Shown here one piece after another: positions 8,201 to 16,994 of a stretch of DNA of 38,875 nucleotides. The notes below the pieces were generated by a model. It did not search any database, had not been told where the DNA came from, and saw only the letters and a list, made by a program, of their open reading frames with translations. Origin of the DNA: an archaeon (GTDB taxonomy: Archaea; Nanobdellota; Nanobdellia; Woesearchaeales; ARS49); NCBI GenBank assembly GCA_020051845.1, contig JAGVQG010000061.1, positions 1 to 38,875 of the forward strand, read 5' to 3'. Position numbers and translations under genes: made by a program. Within the stretch, counting starts at the first letter, position 1. Each line of letters begins with the position of its first letter.

Positions 8201-9265
8201 ATGTTCCAAAGGAAGTTCCACCAAGGCAAGATACGCCGCATCCCGATACGCTGGAAAGTGGTCATAGCAATGGTGCTGGTATTGTTCCTGTTCTATTATC
8301 TCGTCCCCATAGCTTTCGACAACCCTGAACTGCACACCTTCGCTTCACATGTAAGGACAGGAGATGTGCCTGTCATATTCATACACGGACTCGGCTCTGC
8401 GCCTGATTCCTTCTTCGAGATGCAGGAGCGACTGGAGGCCGACAGACTTTATGTCAATGGCAAGGACCAGTTCCTGAATCCTGTCGTTTGCGACTACGCC
8501 AAGACACACAAGCAACCTCTGAGCTTCTCGGTGTCATTCTATCCCGAGGCAACCGGACGGGGAATAGACAGGCTCATAGGCGCGATCGGCGCCACAGTGC
8601 AGACCGCTTCAGCCACGAATATACTGTCGAAATACATATCCACATTGCAACAACAGATACGACAGGTCATATCTTGCACCGGTGCATCGCAAGTCGATAT
8701 CGTCGCTTACAGCATGGGGGGCATGGTGGCGAAGAACACCCTTCCGCCAGAAGCAAGACACGTCCTATTCCTGGGAACACCGCAAAAGCCCGGACTCTAC
8801 GGAAACAAGACACTCGATGTCGGATTGGGGGTTGAAGTGTCTTTGGGTGACATACAGAAGACGATGGACGACTGCAAACGCTCCTCTGGGAGGAACATAA
8901 TCTACAGCACACTGCTTTCACATGATTTGAACGCAGACTGCCAAGTGGCCGAATATGCGATGCTATTGCAATCAGACAAAGGGCTTTTGACAAACGCGAC
9001 GATATCCACGATCGCAGGCAACATCGATGGACGCGGGGACGGCTTGATAGACATGGCCGCAGTGCGCATCGAAGGCACGAACCTGACCCTTGTCAAATGC
9101 GAACACAACGCATTACGCTCACCGATCAAATGCTACACAGCCTACAAATCCATAAAGAAACTCCTCGCGCCGAAAGAAGAGGGAGAGCCTTCCACAGGTG
9201 ACAAGTTCTTCGAAGACCTGCTAGAATGGAAATTGTGGGTGAGAGTGGCCGTATTCGGGTACTAA
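8201..9265 (+). CDS. Membrane-anchored alpha/beta hydrolase (lipase-like)
   Basis: N-terminal TM; VPVIFIHGLGSAPDSFFEMQERL oxyanion-hole motif; VDIVAYSMGGMVAKN nucleophile elbow (G-x-S-x-G variant A-Y-S-M-G). Confidence 0.85.
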   Translation: MFQRKFHQGKIRRIPIRWKVVIAMVLVLFLFYYLVPIAFDNPELHTFASHVRTGDVPVIFIHGLGSAPDSFFEMQERLEADRLYVNGKDQFLNPVVCDYAKTHKQPLSFSVSFYPEATGRGIDRLIGAIGATVQTASATNILSKYISTLQQQIRQVISCTGASQVDIVAYSMGGMVAKNTLPPEARHVLFLGTPQKPGLYGNKTLDVGLGVEVSLGDIQKTMDDCKRSSGRNIIYSTLLSHDLNADCQVAEYAMLLQSDKGLLTNATISTIAGNIDGRGDGLIDMAAVRIEGTNLTLVKCEHNALRSPIKCYTAYKSIKKLLAPKEEGEPSTGDKFFEDLLEWKLWVRVAVFGY

Positions 9266-9423
9266 TTGATGCTTATCGTTATCCGAAAAGCAGGAGAAGT
9301 ACAAGTGCGACCAATGAAGTGATCATATTGAATGACGCCACCTATCAACGTGTCCGTCGTGTAGAAACGGGTTGCAATCAAAACGTTGATCAAAAGCCTC
9401 ACTTTTTCCTTGACCGGGCCTAG

Positions 9424-10881
9424 TTAGGAGCAGCAAATCGCTGTCGTGTATACTCCGTTGTCCTTTGCGACACTGCCGAAGCAGCAGCCCCAGCCTGCGC
9501 CAAGCGATGATTGAGTTCCCACATTTGCCCCGCCCGCGATAGCCGAATAATACAAATTTGGTGATGAATCGGAGGCATGACATCCTCCACCAGTAAGATA
9601 CATGTTTGCAGGACAATATTGACCTGCATAACACGCGTCTCCACCTGGGCTTGGATCTCTTTTAGTTATCTGGATGCAAGTAGGTCCACCAGTAAGGTCA
9701 GTCCACTGTGTAGTGATTGCAGAAAGACCATTGCGATTGAGAGTAAGTGTCTTTGTTGTTGTGCCAGTTACGCTCATAGATGTTGGATAATTGTTAGTGT
9801 CAGTATCCGTGTCTAAATCGTTGAATGTTGTGGAGATTGATGGAAGACTGCCAGTGCGCGTCAGAGTGACTGTCTTTGTGCCTGATCCTGATATGGAAAT
9901 TCCATTCACATAATTGTCCGTGTCAGTATCAGTGTCTATGTCGGTGAACGAAGCAGTCAAGTCAGCGAGACCGCCTGTGCGTTTAAGCGTGATAGTTTTG
10001 GTGTTGGTCCCACCAATCAATATTTGATTCACATAATTATCGGTGTCAATATCTGTACCACATTGAACATCTCCATTAACGTCAGTGTAGAGCTTTCCCG
10101 AGCAGCTGAGTTTGCCTCTAATCCTGACATTTCCATTGACATCAAGTTTGTTTAATGGCGCTATCCCTATTCCGACGTTGCCTGTATTGTCGATCCTGAC
10201 TTTCTCTGACGCGGCACCTGAACCTGTCATGAATATGAGGTTGCCTCCGCTTCCGCCTGCGGTGAACGAGCTTAATCTAAGATCGTAGTTGCCGCCGACG
10301 AGTTCAGTATAGAAAGGAACTGCATGATTGGAGTAGATCTGGAATCTTGTGTTGCCTGCAGGATCCTTCGCGCTCAGCCAGTTGCCTGTGGCTTTTTGTA
10401 TTGTTAAAGAAGCGTCAGGTAATGTGGTTCCTATGCCAACGCTGGCGCCATTGTCGTAGATTATTGAGTTCCCAAGGTGCGTTCCGTCAGGCGTCCATTT
10501 GGCGACGTAATTGAGAGTGCCGCTGCCGCCTGCAAAGAAGTTAGGGCCTAACCCGACTGTTCCTGCGTTATCGGCGTAATTGACAGCTGTCTCCTTCGCT
10601 CCGATGCCTGAGTAAGTGCTGTAGAGTCTGAAGCGTCCTGCTGCGTCGTAGGCAAGGTTCGCGTAGCCAACGCGGCTGCCTGCGTTCCATCCCCATACGT
10701 TGTCCGCAGAATCCGCGTTGTCGATGATGAGGTTGTTGTTAAAGTCGACGCTCACGCCATTGCCTTTGGTTGTCTCGACTTGTTGAAGAGGATGGTTGGG
10801 TTGGTTGGCATCAAAAGCCGCTTGCGCTGCCATGGCAAGGACAAGAATCGTTGTTATCGTTATCGCGACGCTTTTCATCAA
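9424..10881 (-). CDS. Secreted fibre-like/adhesin-like protein with 'NVGIGT' and D-T-D-rich repeats
   Basis: Signal peptide MKSVAITITTILVLAMAAQA; SVGIGTTLPDASLTIQ and NVGIGIAPLNKLDVNGNVRIRG motifs as in tail-fibre-like proteins; C-terminal Cys-containing domain. Confidence 0.75.
   Translation of the reverse strand: MMKSVAITITTILVLAMAAQAAFDANQPNHPLQQVETTKGNGVSVDFNNNLIIDNADSADNVWGWNAGSRVGYANLAYDAAGRFRLYSTYSGIGAKETAVNYADNAGTVGLGPNFFAGGSGTLNYVAKWTPDGTHLGNSIIYDNGASVGIGTTLPDASLTIQKATGNWLSAKDPAGNTRFQIYSNHAVPFYTELVGGNYDLRLSSFTAGGSGGNLIFMTGSGAASEKVRIDNTGNVGIGIAPLNKLDVNGNVRIRGKLSCSGKLYTDVNGDVQCGTDIDTDNYVNQILIGGTNTKTITLKRTGGLADLTASFTDIDTDTDTDNYVNGISISGSGTKTVTLTRTGSLPSISTTFNDLDTDTDTNNYPTSMSVTGTTTKTLTLNRNGLSAITTQWTDLTGGPTCIQITKRDPSPGGDACYAGQYCPANMYLTGGGCHASDSSPNLYYSAIAGGANVGTQSSLGAGWGCCFGSVAKDNGVYTTAICCS
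9694..10053 (-). repeat. Three tandem ~40-aa repeats inside the fibre-like protein
   Basis: DTDNYVNQILIGGTNTKTITLKRTGGLADLTASFTDID / DTDTDNYVNGISISGSGTKTVTLTRTGSLPSISTTFNDLD / DTDTNNYPTSMSVTGTTTKTLTLNRNGLSAITTQWTDL. Confidence 0.85.
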
Positions 10882-10957
10882 CTTCCCCTTTTTTCACTCT
10901 CAATGATTGTTTGTCCTATATAAATGTTAAGCTGGACTTTGTTTGAAATCCCTGTCT

Positions 10958-12052
10958 TCATTCACAAATCTCGTTCTCTGCTATGCCTATGCAGCCGGGT
11001 CCGTCCCATCTCTGCGGTCGCAATGCGCGGTTGCAGCTGCATTCGTTCTCAGGGACGGCATATTGCGTCATGTTGTACTTGGTCAGGTGGTAGTAGTCTA
11101 GCATGAATGCGTAGAAAGGCAATGATTGGTCGCGCGAGGTCATAACAGGCGCCACTGTCTCGAGCGTGTAGTATGTCTTAGCCACGCCGATCAGATCGCA
11201 GTTATGACTGTAGTAGCACCAGTCAATCATGCTGCTGCGCAACAACCTTGTCGGAGCGACGTTGCCGTTGAGAACGAGAACTGATTCTATGCCGCAGCAA
11301 TGGGACTTGCGCGTGTCGTTGTAGAATCGTTGCAGGAAGGAAGGCGCCTGTTCCTCATATGTATAGGTGCGGTTGTAAACCACATGGGGCAGAGTGGTGA
11401 TGTTGTATGGTCCGTCGAAGAAGAAGATGGTGGAGTTAGTTCCAGGCGCCTGCACCATCAGGTATGGATCAAGAAGGTTCTCTATCTCGACTGTGGTCGT
11501 CACGTTCTTGAGCAGACGGTTCCAGCTCGCGACACCGGCGTTCAGGTTGAGCTGGGCACGCATCATGGCCTTGATCTTCGTCGGGCCTGTGCTGTTGTCC
11601 TGCCAGATCGTCAGGTTCAGGGGGGTGATGGTCACGTCGATCCTTAATTGGTCATTGACCTGTTTCTGCAGATTGGCTATCTGATTAGGCAGCGTCGCGT
11701 TGCCGCGGTAAAGGGCGACATCGGCTGGAACAGTGCCGTTCATCACGGAATTATTCACGAGACGTATCAGTTCGGCCTCGTTCGTCAGGTATTCCTTGCT
11801 GTTGTTGACGTACATCGCGACAGCGTAGAGCGCCCTGCCGACGTCGGCTTCGAGAAGCCGCGGAAGGATCTGGGATTCAAGATCGTTCGCAAGACCGTTA
11901 GCTATGCGGAATCTAGTCTGGAACGCCTCTGCCTCGGTCGTCAGCGTTATCTTCTGCATGCCCATGAACTGCAGCGATATGAGAGCAAGGACAAGGATGG
12001 CGATCATCGAGAAGAGGATTGCCTTATTGCCAGACATCAATCTGCGCGACAT
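10958..12052 (-). CDS. N-terminally anchored surface protein, last gene of the six-gene operon
   Basis: KAILFSMIAILVLALISLQFMG TM near N-terminus, Cys-containing ectodomain; overlaps upstream gene. Confidence 0.7.
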   Translation of the reverse strand: MSRRLMSGNKAILFSMIAILVLALISLQFMGMQKITLTTEAEAFQTRFRIANGLANDLESQILPRLLEADVGRALYAVAMYVNNSKEYLTNEAELIRLVNNSVMNGTVPADVALYRGNATLPNQIANLQKQVNDQLRIDVTITPLNLTIWQDNSTGPTKIKAMMRAQLNLNAGVASWNRLLKNVTTTVEIENLLDPYLMVQAPGTNSTIFFFDGPYNITTLPHVVYNRTYTYEEQAPSFLQRFYNDTRKSHCCGIESVLVLNGNVAPTRLLRSSMIDWCYYSHNCDLIGVAKTYYTLETVAPVMTSRDQSLPFYAFMLDYYHLTKYNMTQYAVPENECSCNRALRPQRWDGPGCIGIAENEICE

Positions 12053-12551
12053 AGGGGCCCTCCAATGTGTGGTTTGATACGAAGAAAATGACGGACTTCT
12101 CAGTGATCAACTGTTCAGGTGTCGAAGTTATGTTCCTGTTGACTAGCACGGTGTCAGGATAACCATCACGTTTCATGGTCAGCGACCAGCTGAACTGCGG
12201 CTGAACAAGGCCCATACTGACGTTGTTCGCCATGAAAATCGCCAAAGGCGCGCGGTTATTCTTTATCAGTTGCGCGAAGGTCGAAAGCAATGTCTGTTCA
12301 GGACTTGTAAGGTTCCTTGTGGGCTTTGTGCATCTGGGACCTTGAGTGCACCAGAGGTTGATCATCCAGTCCTCCTGCACGTCCTTGACGCGCGTGTTGC
12401 GGAAGAAAGACATCAGGTCAGTGGAGTACAGCGCGGTCTGCTGCTGCACAGGCTCTCCTGTGAACGTGACGAAGATAAGGACAAGGCCGACAGCCAGCAG
12501 GAGAAGGGCGATTATCGCGTCCACTGTGAAGAACTGTCCTTTCCTTTTCAT
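12024..12551 (-). CDS. Pilin-like protein with class III-type signal segment
   Basis: MKRKGQFFTVDAIIALLLLAVGLVLIFVTF: basic n-region, GQ, hydrophobic helix; 4-nt overlap with upstream gene. Confidence 0.7.
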   Translation of the reverse strand: MKRKGQFFTVDAIIALLLLAVGLVLIFVTFTGEPVQQQTALYSTDLMSFFRNTRVKDVQEDWMINLWCTQGPRCTKPTRNLTSPEQTLLSTFAQLIKNNRAPLAIFMANNVSMGLVQPQFSWSLTMKRDGYPDTVLVNRNITSTPEQLITEKSVIFFVSNHTLEGPYVAQIDVWQ

Positions 12552-13081
12552 GGATGCTCACTGTCGTCGAATGGCGACTGGCAGTCAGGATCTCGCGCGT
12601 TTGTACCATTACCTGTGAAGTCGACCAGTTTGTCGCCATCGTTGTCAAGTGTGTCGCTGCACTGCGGTTTGATGCCGAGTATCGTGTTGTTGCAGGAATA
12701 GGTGAAGGTGCCCACTGTTATGTTGATGTCAGGCGATCCCAGGAAACGCACGCCGCCGATGTCGACAAGGTTGCCTCTCCTGTCAGTGAAGTATATGCAG
12801 AAGTCGGTCACAAGACCCAGCTCGTGCTTGAGCGTCTCATAGGGAAGCTTGCTCATCTGGACGACCCTGCGCTCATCAAGCCTGTCGCCGATGATCGAGA
12901 TGTTCGTGACGCTCGACTGCGCGCCCAAGGTGTTCGCGAGGATGTCACTCTCCTCGACAAGGTTAGCCGTCTTTCTTGGACTGCTCAAAGAAACGGAGAA
13001 TATTATGAAGCCTACCACTGCCACTATCACCATCACGACAGCCAATATGGCGTCGACCGACCAAACTTGCGCTTTTCTCAT
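12548..13081 (-). CDS. Pilin-like protein carrying a C-terminal DNDGD/Cys module
   Basis: MRKAQVWSVDAILAVVMVIVAVVGFIIF N-terminus; C-terminus CSDTLDNDGDKLVDFTGNGTNARDPDCQSPFDDSEHP; 4-nt overlap with upstream gene supports start at 13081 rather than 13222. Confidence 0.7.
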   Translation of the reverse strand: MRKAQVWSVDAILAVVMVIVAVVGFIIFSVSLSSPRKTANLVEESDILANTLGAQSSVTNISIIGDRLDERRVVQMSKLPYETLKHELGLVTDFCIYFTDRRGNLVDIGGVRFLGSPDINITVGTFTYSCNNTILGIKPQCSDTLDNDGDKLVDFTGNGTNARDPDCQSPFDDSEHP

Positions 13082-14685
13082 TTGAAGTTGTTGATGTTCA
13101 TTATGACAGTATCTCCCTGTTGCGTCTGCCTGATCCTTGTGGAGCGCAGGATGTCCTTGATGCCAGGGAATAGCAACGATGACGCCTGGATGTTGGGGAA
13201 GGTCTCGTTCGCGTAGCAGCAATAGCCATAGTGCGTGTCGTTCACAGGCACGCTGCTAGCGATAGGCCTGTTGTCGCAGGACGCGAAGACCGAACCAATC
13301 GAACAATTATTGATGCCCTCGCAGGACTTGCGGCAGATGCCTGTATCGACGTCATCGAGAGTCTCGGTACAATACGAAGTGCAGTTGATGACGTGCGGCA
13401 CGTGCGCGCCCTCGTCATTGTCAGTGGGATCAGTGCAGTCCATGTCGCGGGTCGAATACAGCGGCGAGCCAGGGAGCCGGTAGTCAATGCCTCCATCAGG
13501 AGGCACGTCATTGTCGATGCCATCGTCGCACGCGACCAAGATGTTGTTCTCGCTGTTGTCCCAGGGCGACGAGCAGCCAGTGTCCGGCTGCACATTCAGG
13601 ATACCATTGTTCGCAGGATCGAAATCGATGAAACCATCGCCGTCGTTGTCAGCACCATCGCTGCACTTGAAAGTCAGATTGCAGCAAAGGGTGTTGGAAT
13701 AGGTGCTGGTGGCGAAATGGGAATTGTTGAGGTCGCTCATGCGCAGCACGGTCGTCATCTTCAGACCGCAACCCACTCCTGAGGGCGCGACCTTGCACTT
13801 CAAGTCGCCGCAGTTGTCCGTGTTGCCGCTGACATCCGCGAACTTGCAGCAGTGCTTGAAATTACCCCAATTCTGATTCGGAATGGCACCGTGGGCGTTG
13901 GTGAAACCGATGCTGAACGGGAAATTTATCTGGTCTCCACCAAGCCTCAATACCAGCTCCTCGTCAGCGTTGCATGAATTGCTTGACAATATGTCCCTGC
14001 ATTGCACATTACAGTCAGGGACAGGGCTCGTGCATCGGACCGTCTTTGAAAAGGTGGTTGCGCCGCAACTCTGGGCATGGGCATTGCTATCGGAGTTTAG
14101 CTTGAGCATGCAGCTTGTCGTTGTCGTCGCGTTGAAACAAAGGTTGTTCTGGCAGAACTTGCCGACAGGACAGACGCCACAATCGACGCGCCTAGCGACG
14201 CCGCAATTGTCGGTCGCAGTTATGTTGTTGCAATAAGCGCCAGCAGGCCTGCCGAAGATACGTGAGCAGAACTGGGCGTTGGATTCAGGAGTGCAGGATT
14301 CTCCAGGAACGCATTGGTTAAGCGCGTTGCAGATCTCCCCTTCCCTGCAAACACCGCCACCAGGACCCTGGTCGCACTCGTATGCGCCATCGCAACCGTC
14401 CGAGATGTTGCCGCACTGCTTGCCGCCGCACTGAACATTCTTAGGAACAGGATTGCAGCAAGTGCCGTAGACCATGCACCTGCTAGGCAAGGTGCAAGCT
14501 CCGCAGTCCGCGTTCCTTGGAACTCCGCAATTATCAGTCCAGCTCACAGGACCGCAGGTCTTGCTGACGCGCGCGCAATACTGTGCGTCAGTCTCGGGAG
14601 TGCAGACCTGCGCAGAAACCATATTCGCGAGACCGATGATCATGACGACGAGAATCAAAGTCCGGGCAAGAGTCGACGTGTTCAT
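13078..14685 (-). CDS. Secreted Cys-rich protein with CTPxxxAQ modules and Ca-binding-like DNDGD repeats
   Basis: Signal peptide MNTSTLARTLILVVMIIGLANMVSA; CTPETDAQYCARVSKTCGPVSWTDNCGVPRNADCGAC repeats; CSDGADNDGDGFIDFDPANN. Confidence 0.75.
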   Translation of the reverse strand: MNTSTLARTLILVVMIIGLANMVSAQVCTPETDAQYCARVSKTCGPVSWTDNCGVPRNADCGACTLPSRCMVYGTCCNPVPKNVQCGGKQCGNISDGCDGAYECDQGPGGGVCREGEICNALNQCVPGESCTPESNAQFCSRIFGRPAGAYCNNITATDNCGVARRVDCGVCPVGKFCQNNLCFNATTTTSCMLKLNSDSNAHAQSCGATTFSKTVRCTSPVPDCNVQCRDILSSNSCNADEELVLRLGGDQINFPFSIGFTNAHGAIPNQNWGNFKHCCKFADVSGNTDNCGDLKCKVAPSGVGCGLKMTTVLRMSDLNNSHFATSTYSNTLCCNLTFKCSDGADNDGDGFIDFDPANNGILNVQPDTGCSSPWDNSENNILVACDDGIDNDVPPDGGIDYRLPGSPLYSTRDMDCTDPTDNDEGAHVPHVINCTSYCTETLDDVDTGICRKSCEGINNCSIGSVFASCDNRPIASSVPVNDTHYGYCCYANETFPNIQASSLLFPGIKDILRSTRIRQTQQGDTVIMNINNFK

Positions 14686-16994
14686 ACAACCTCGCATTGG
14701 AAGAAGGGATCGCCTGCCTGGCAGGCGCCGTTCTTGCAGATGTATCCCTGAGGGCAGGGTTTATCAATAGTGATCATGTCGGGGCCGCTGCACGCGGCCT
14801 CCCTTGAAGTGAATGTGTTAGGGCACGTGTCCCAAGTGGTTCCGTATATCCTTTGAGGATTCACCGAGTAATCTGATCTTGCTATGTACGAACTCGTCAA
14901 AGACGTCGGGTCGTTTGAGGCGTCATCGTCGGCACAGGTGAACGTGTAGGCGCATTTTCCATCCTGGCAAGTGTGGAACGGTGGGCAGGATATGGTCGTC
15001 GTGACAAGCTCCTGGTTAGGCACGTCGCACGAGTACTCGATGACAGAAGTGAGGCCTGAGCAAGAGTCGACGTTCGTCGAGACCCTCGCGCTTGTCGCGC
15101 GTAAGTCGAGAGTGGTCGTGCCTTTTGTAGCCAGATCGTTTCCACCGTCGCTGTCAGCGCATATGTATGTGAGCGCGCATTGTCCAGCAACACAACTCTG
15201 GTGCACAGGACAGGACTGCGTCGATGAAGCGATGTTATGGTTGGCGTCGCAGAGGTATTCGATCACCTGCGCTCCGGCGAGAAGAGATGTGCACGAATCA
15301 GTCTGGCTCGCGACAGGATTGTTGTTGTACCTGAGCACGGTGTTTGTCGTGCTCCTTTGGTTGATATTGTTGCCGTCGCTGTCGGTGCAGATGTTGGTGA
15401 AATCGCAATAAGCAGGACTGCCCATGCAAGACTTGTAAGAGCCACAGCCGACGGTACTTGGCGTGGCAGTGATTGGATAAGGAGCTATTGAAGACGCGGA
15501 ATAGATAGGTCCTGCCGCGCTGCAAGAATATTCATTGATGTTCGCCGATCCTAAAGACGGACAGGTGTCGGGTTGCGACACGACGGCAGTTCCTGAGCGG
15601 GAGATGGTGACTGTTCCTGGAGTTGAGATGACGTTCGAACCGTCGTTGTCCGAACAGGTGTAGCTGTACTGGCAGGTGTTGCCTTGGCAGGATTGGCCAG
15701 AACCGCAATAGTTTCCAGGACAGGCTATGGTCCCACCGCAACCATCTGGAGCAGAACTGCAACTGGTCGCGCTGCACTGCGCAGTGGTGGGGGTGCAGCC
15801 GCACAAGTTGGGAACGCTAGGAGTCCCTCCTCCACAAGTCTGTCCTGTTCCGCTGCAAGTCGCAGGTCCGCACGTCACTGTCTGACCGCAATTGCCGATC
15901 GCAGTTTCGCAGTTCTTTCCGATGCACACATTGCTGTTCGGAGTGCATCCGCAGACGTTGGCGACGCCACCGCCGCCACATGTATTGTAGCCGTTGCACC
16001 ATCCGCAATTGATATTGGACCTGCTGTTGTAGCAATTGTCAGTGACCGCATAAGGTAAAGTGTCGCAGTTCTTGCCGATATCCGCGCATAACTGCGCGTC
16101 GGACTTGGGTGTGCATGAAACGCATGTCCCACCATTACAATATCCACCCCATCCACAGTTGTATGTGGTATCACCTGAACAGATCCGTTCATATGCGTTC
16201 TTTGAGTCCACGCAATAATCGTACGTTTGACCCGAAGCCAAACCGTGGATAGGATCCCAGGTGTAACGGTAGCCATAGACCCAAGGGTTGTTGCCGCTGT
16301 CAGAGTCCTGACATGAATAGGGAATGGCATAACATACGCCACTAGAACAATAGTTGCCTGATCCGCAGGAGGCTGAATACGAACCGCCAGCGTTGCCGTA
16401 GGTGTTGCACGTAGCTATGCTCCTTGCGTCGATGTTCGCGCAACCTAGCCATGGGCCAGTGTACTCGCTGCCAGCGGCGTAGCTATTGCCACTGTTCCCA
16501 TCCATGCAGCGAGGATTGCCGCGGTAGAAATGGGCACGCGAGAAGCCGCCGCTCCAGTCAACAACACAGCAACCTTCCACAAGATGACTGTTGAAACAAG
16601 CCGATCCAGCCACTCCCTCCCAAGGCGCACTGTATCCGCACGCGATATATCCATAACCTCTGTTGGTTGCAGGAGGGTTTGCGAAAGAAATCGACTTCGT
16701 AATACCAGACCACCAAGAATCGGGGATTCTGGTCTCTTGAACATAGTAACTGCCTTGCCCGCCAGGACAATTATCATAGTCAGTCTCACCAATGCACTTC
16801 CAACCATCAGGACCAGTGCCGCAAGCGCCTGAGTGGGATATCTTTCTAAATTCGACACTGGACGCAAAATACTTGTCCCACCACATACCAAGGTACTGGT
16901 CATTGTCGTAACATTGGAAATTACAGGTGCAGGTAGCAGCATATGCCGCGGGCACGAGTAAAACAACCAGAATTATGGATATGACGAACCTCAT
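14682..16994 (-). CDS. Large secreted Cys-rich multidomain protein
   Basis: Signal peptide MRFVISIILVVLLVPAAYAA; CTPKSDAQLCADIGKNCDTLPYAVTDNC modules; four C-terminal Cys/Asp repeats. Confidence 0.75.
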   Translation of the reverse strand: MRFVISIILVVLLVPAAYAATCTCNFQCYDNDQYLGMWWDKYFASSVEFRKISHSGACGTGPDGWKCIGETDYDNCPGGQGSYYVQETRIPDSWWSGITKSISFANPPATNRGYGYIACGYSAPWEGVAGSACFNSHLVEGCCVVDWSGGFSRAHFYRGNPRCMDGNSGNSYAAGSEYTGPWLGCANIDARSIATCNTYGNAGGSYSASCGSGNYCSSGVCYAIPYSCQDSDSGNNPWVYGYRYTWDPIHGLASGQTYDYCVDSKNAYERICSGDTTYNCGWGGYCNGGTCVSCTPKSDAQLCADIGKNCDTLPYAVTDNCYNSRSNINCGWCNGYNTCGGGGVANVCGCTPNSNVCIGKNCETAIGNCGQTVTCGPATCSGTGQTCGGGTPSVPNLCGCTPTTAQCSATSCSSAPDGCGGTIACPGNYCGSGQSCQGNTCQYSYTCSDNDGSNVISTPGTVTISRSGTAVVSQPDTCPSLGSANINEYSCSAAGPIYSASSIAPYPITATPSTVGCGSYKSCMGSPAYCDFTNICTDSDGNNINQRSTTNTVLRYNNNPVASQTDSCTSLLAGAQVIEYLCDANHNIASSTQSCPVHQSCVAGQCALTYICADSDGGNDLATKGTTTLDLRATSARVSTNVDSCSGLTSVIEYSCDVPNQELVTTTISCPPFHTCQDGKCAYTFTCADDDASNDPTSLTSSYIARSDYSVNPQRIYGTTWDTCPNTFTSREAACSGPDMITIDKPCPQGYICKNGACQAGDPFFQCEVV
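14700..15660 (-). repeat. Four tandem ~75-aa C-x-D-x-D-G-x-N ... CP-x-C-x-x-G-x-C repeats in the 776-aa ORF
   Basis: YTCSDNDGSNVIS..., NICTDSDGNNINQ..., YICADSDGGNDLA..., FTCADDDASNDPT..., each ending in a Cys cluster (CP..x.C..G.C in the last three). Confidence 0.8.

Noticed and set aside
9226-9423. 65-aa ORF overlapping the end of the alpha/beta hydrolase
   Set aside because: No motif, SD or promoter, and it depends on overlapping a supported CDS; a frameshifted hydrolase tail cannot be excluded but nothing in the translation supports it
9694-10053. Periodic gtgtc/agtatc repeats considered as a CRISPR or tandem DNA repeat
   Set aside because: They are protein-coding D-T-D repeats in frame with one CDS; no constant repeat/spacer structure. 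No CRISPR array was found in the window
12554-13216. Long plus-strand ORFs antisense to the minus-strand operon (e.g. 220 aa here; also 4647-5126, 5469-5916, 2217-2966)
   Set aside because: They lie opposite strongly supported genes with signal peptides, conserved motifs and 4-nt operon overlaps; their translations show no recognisable domains and are shadow ORFs of the codon bias
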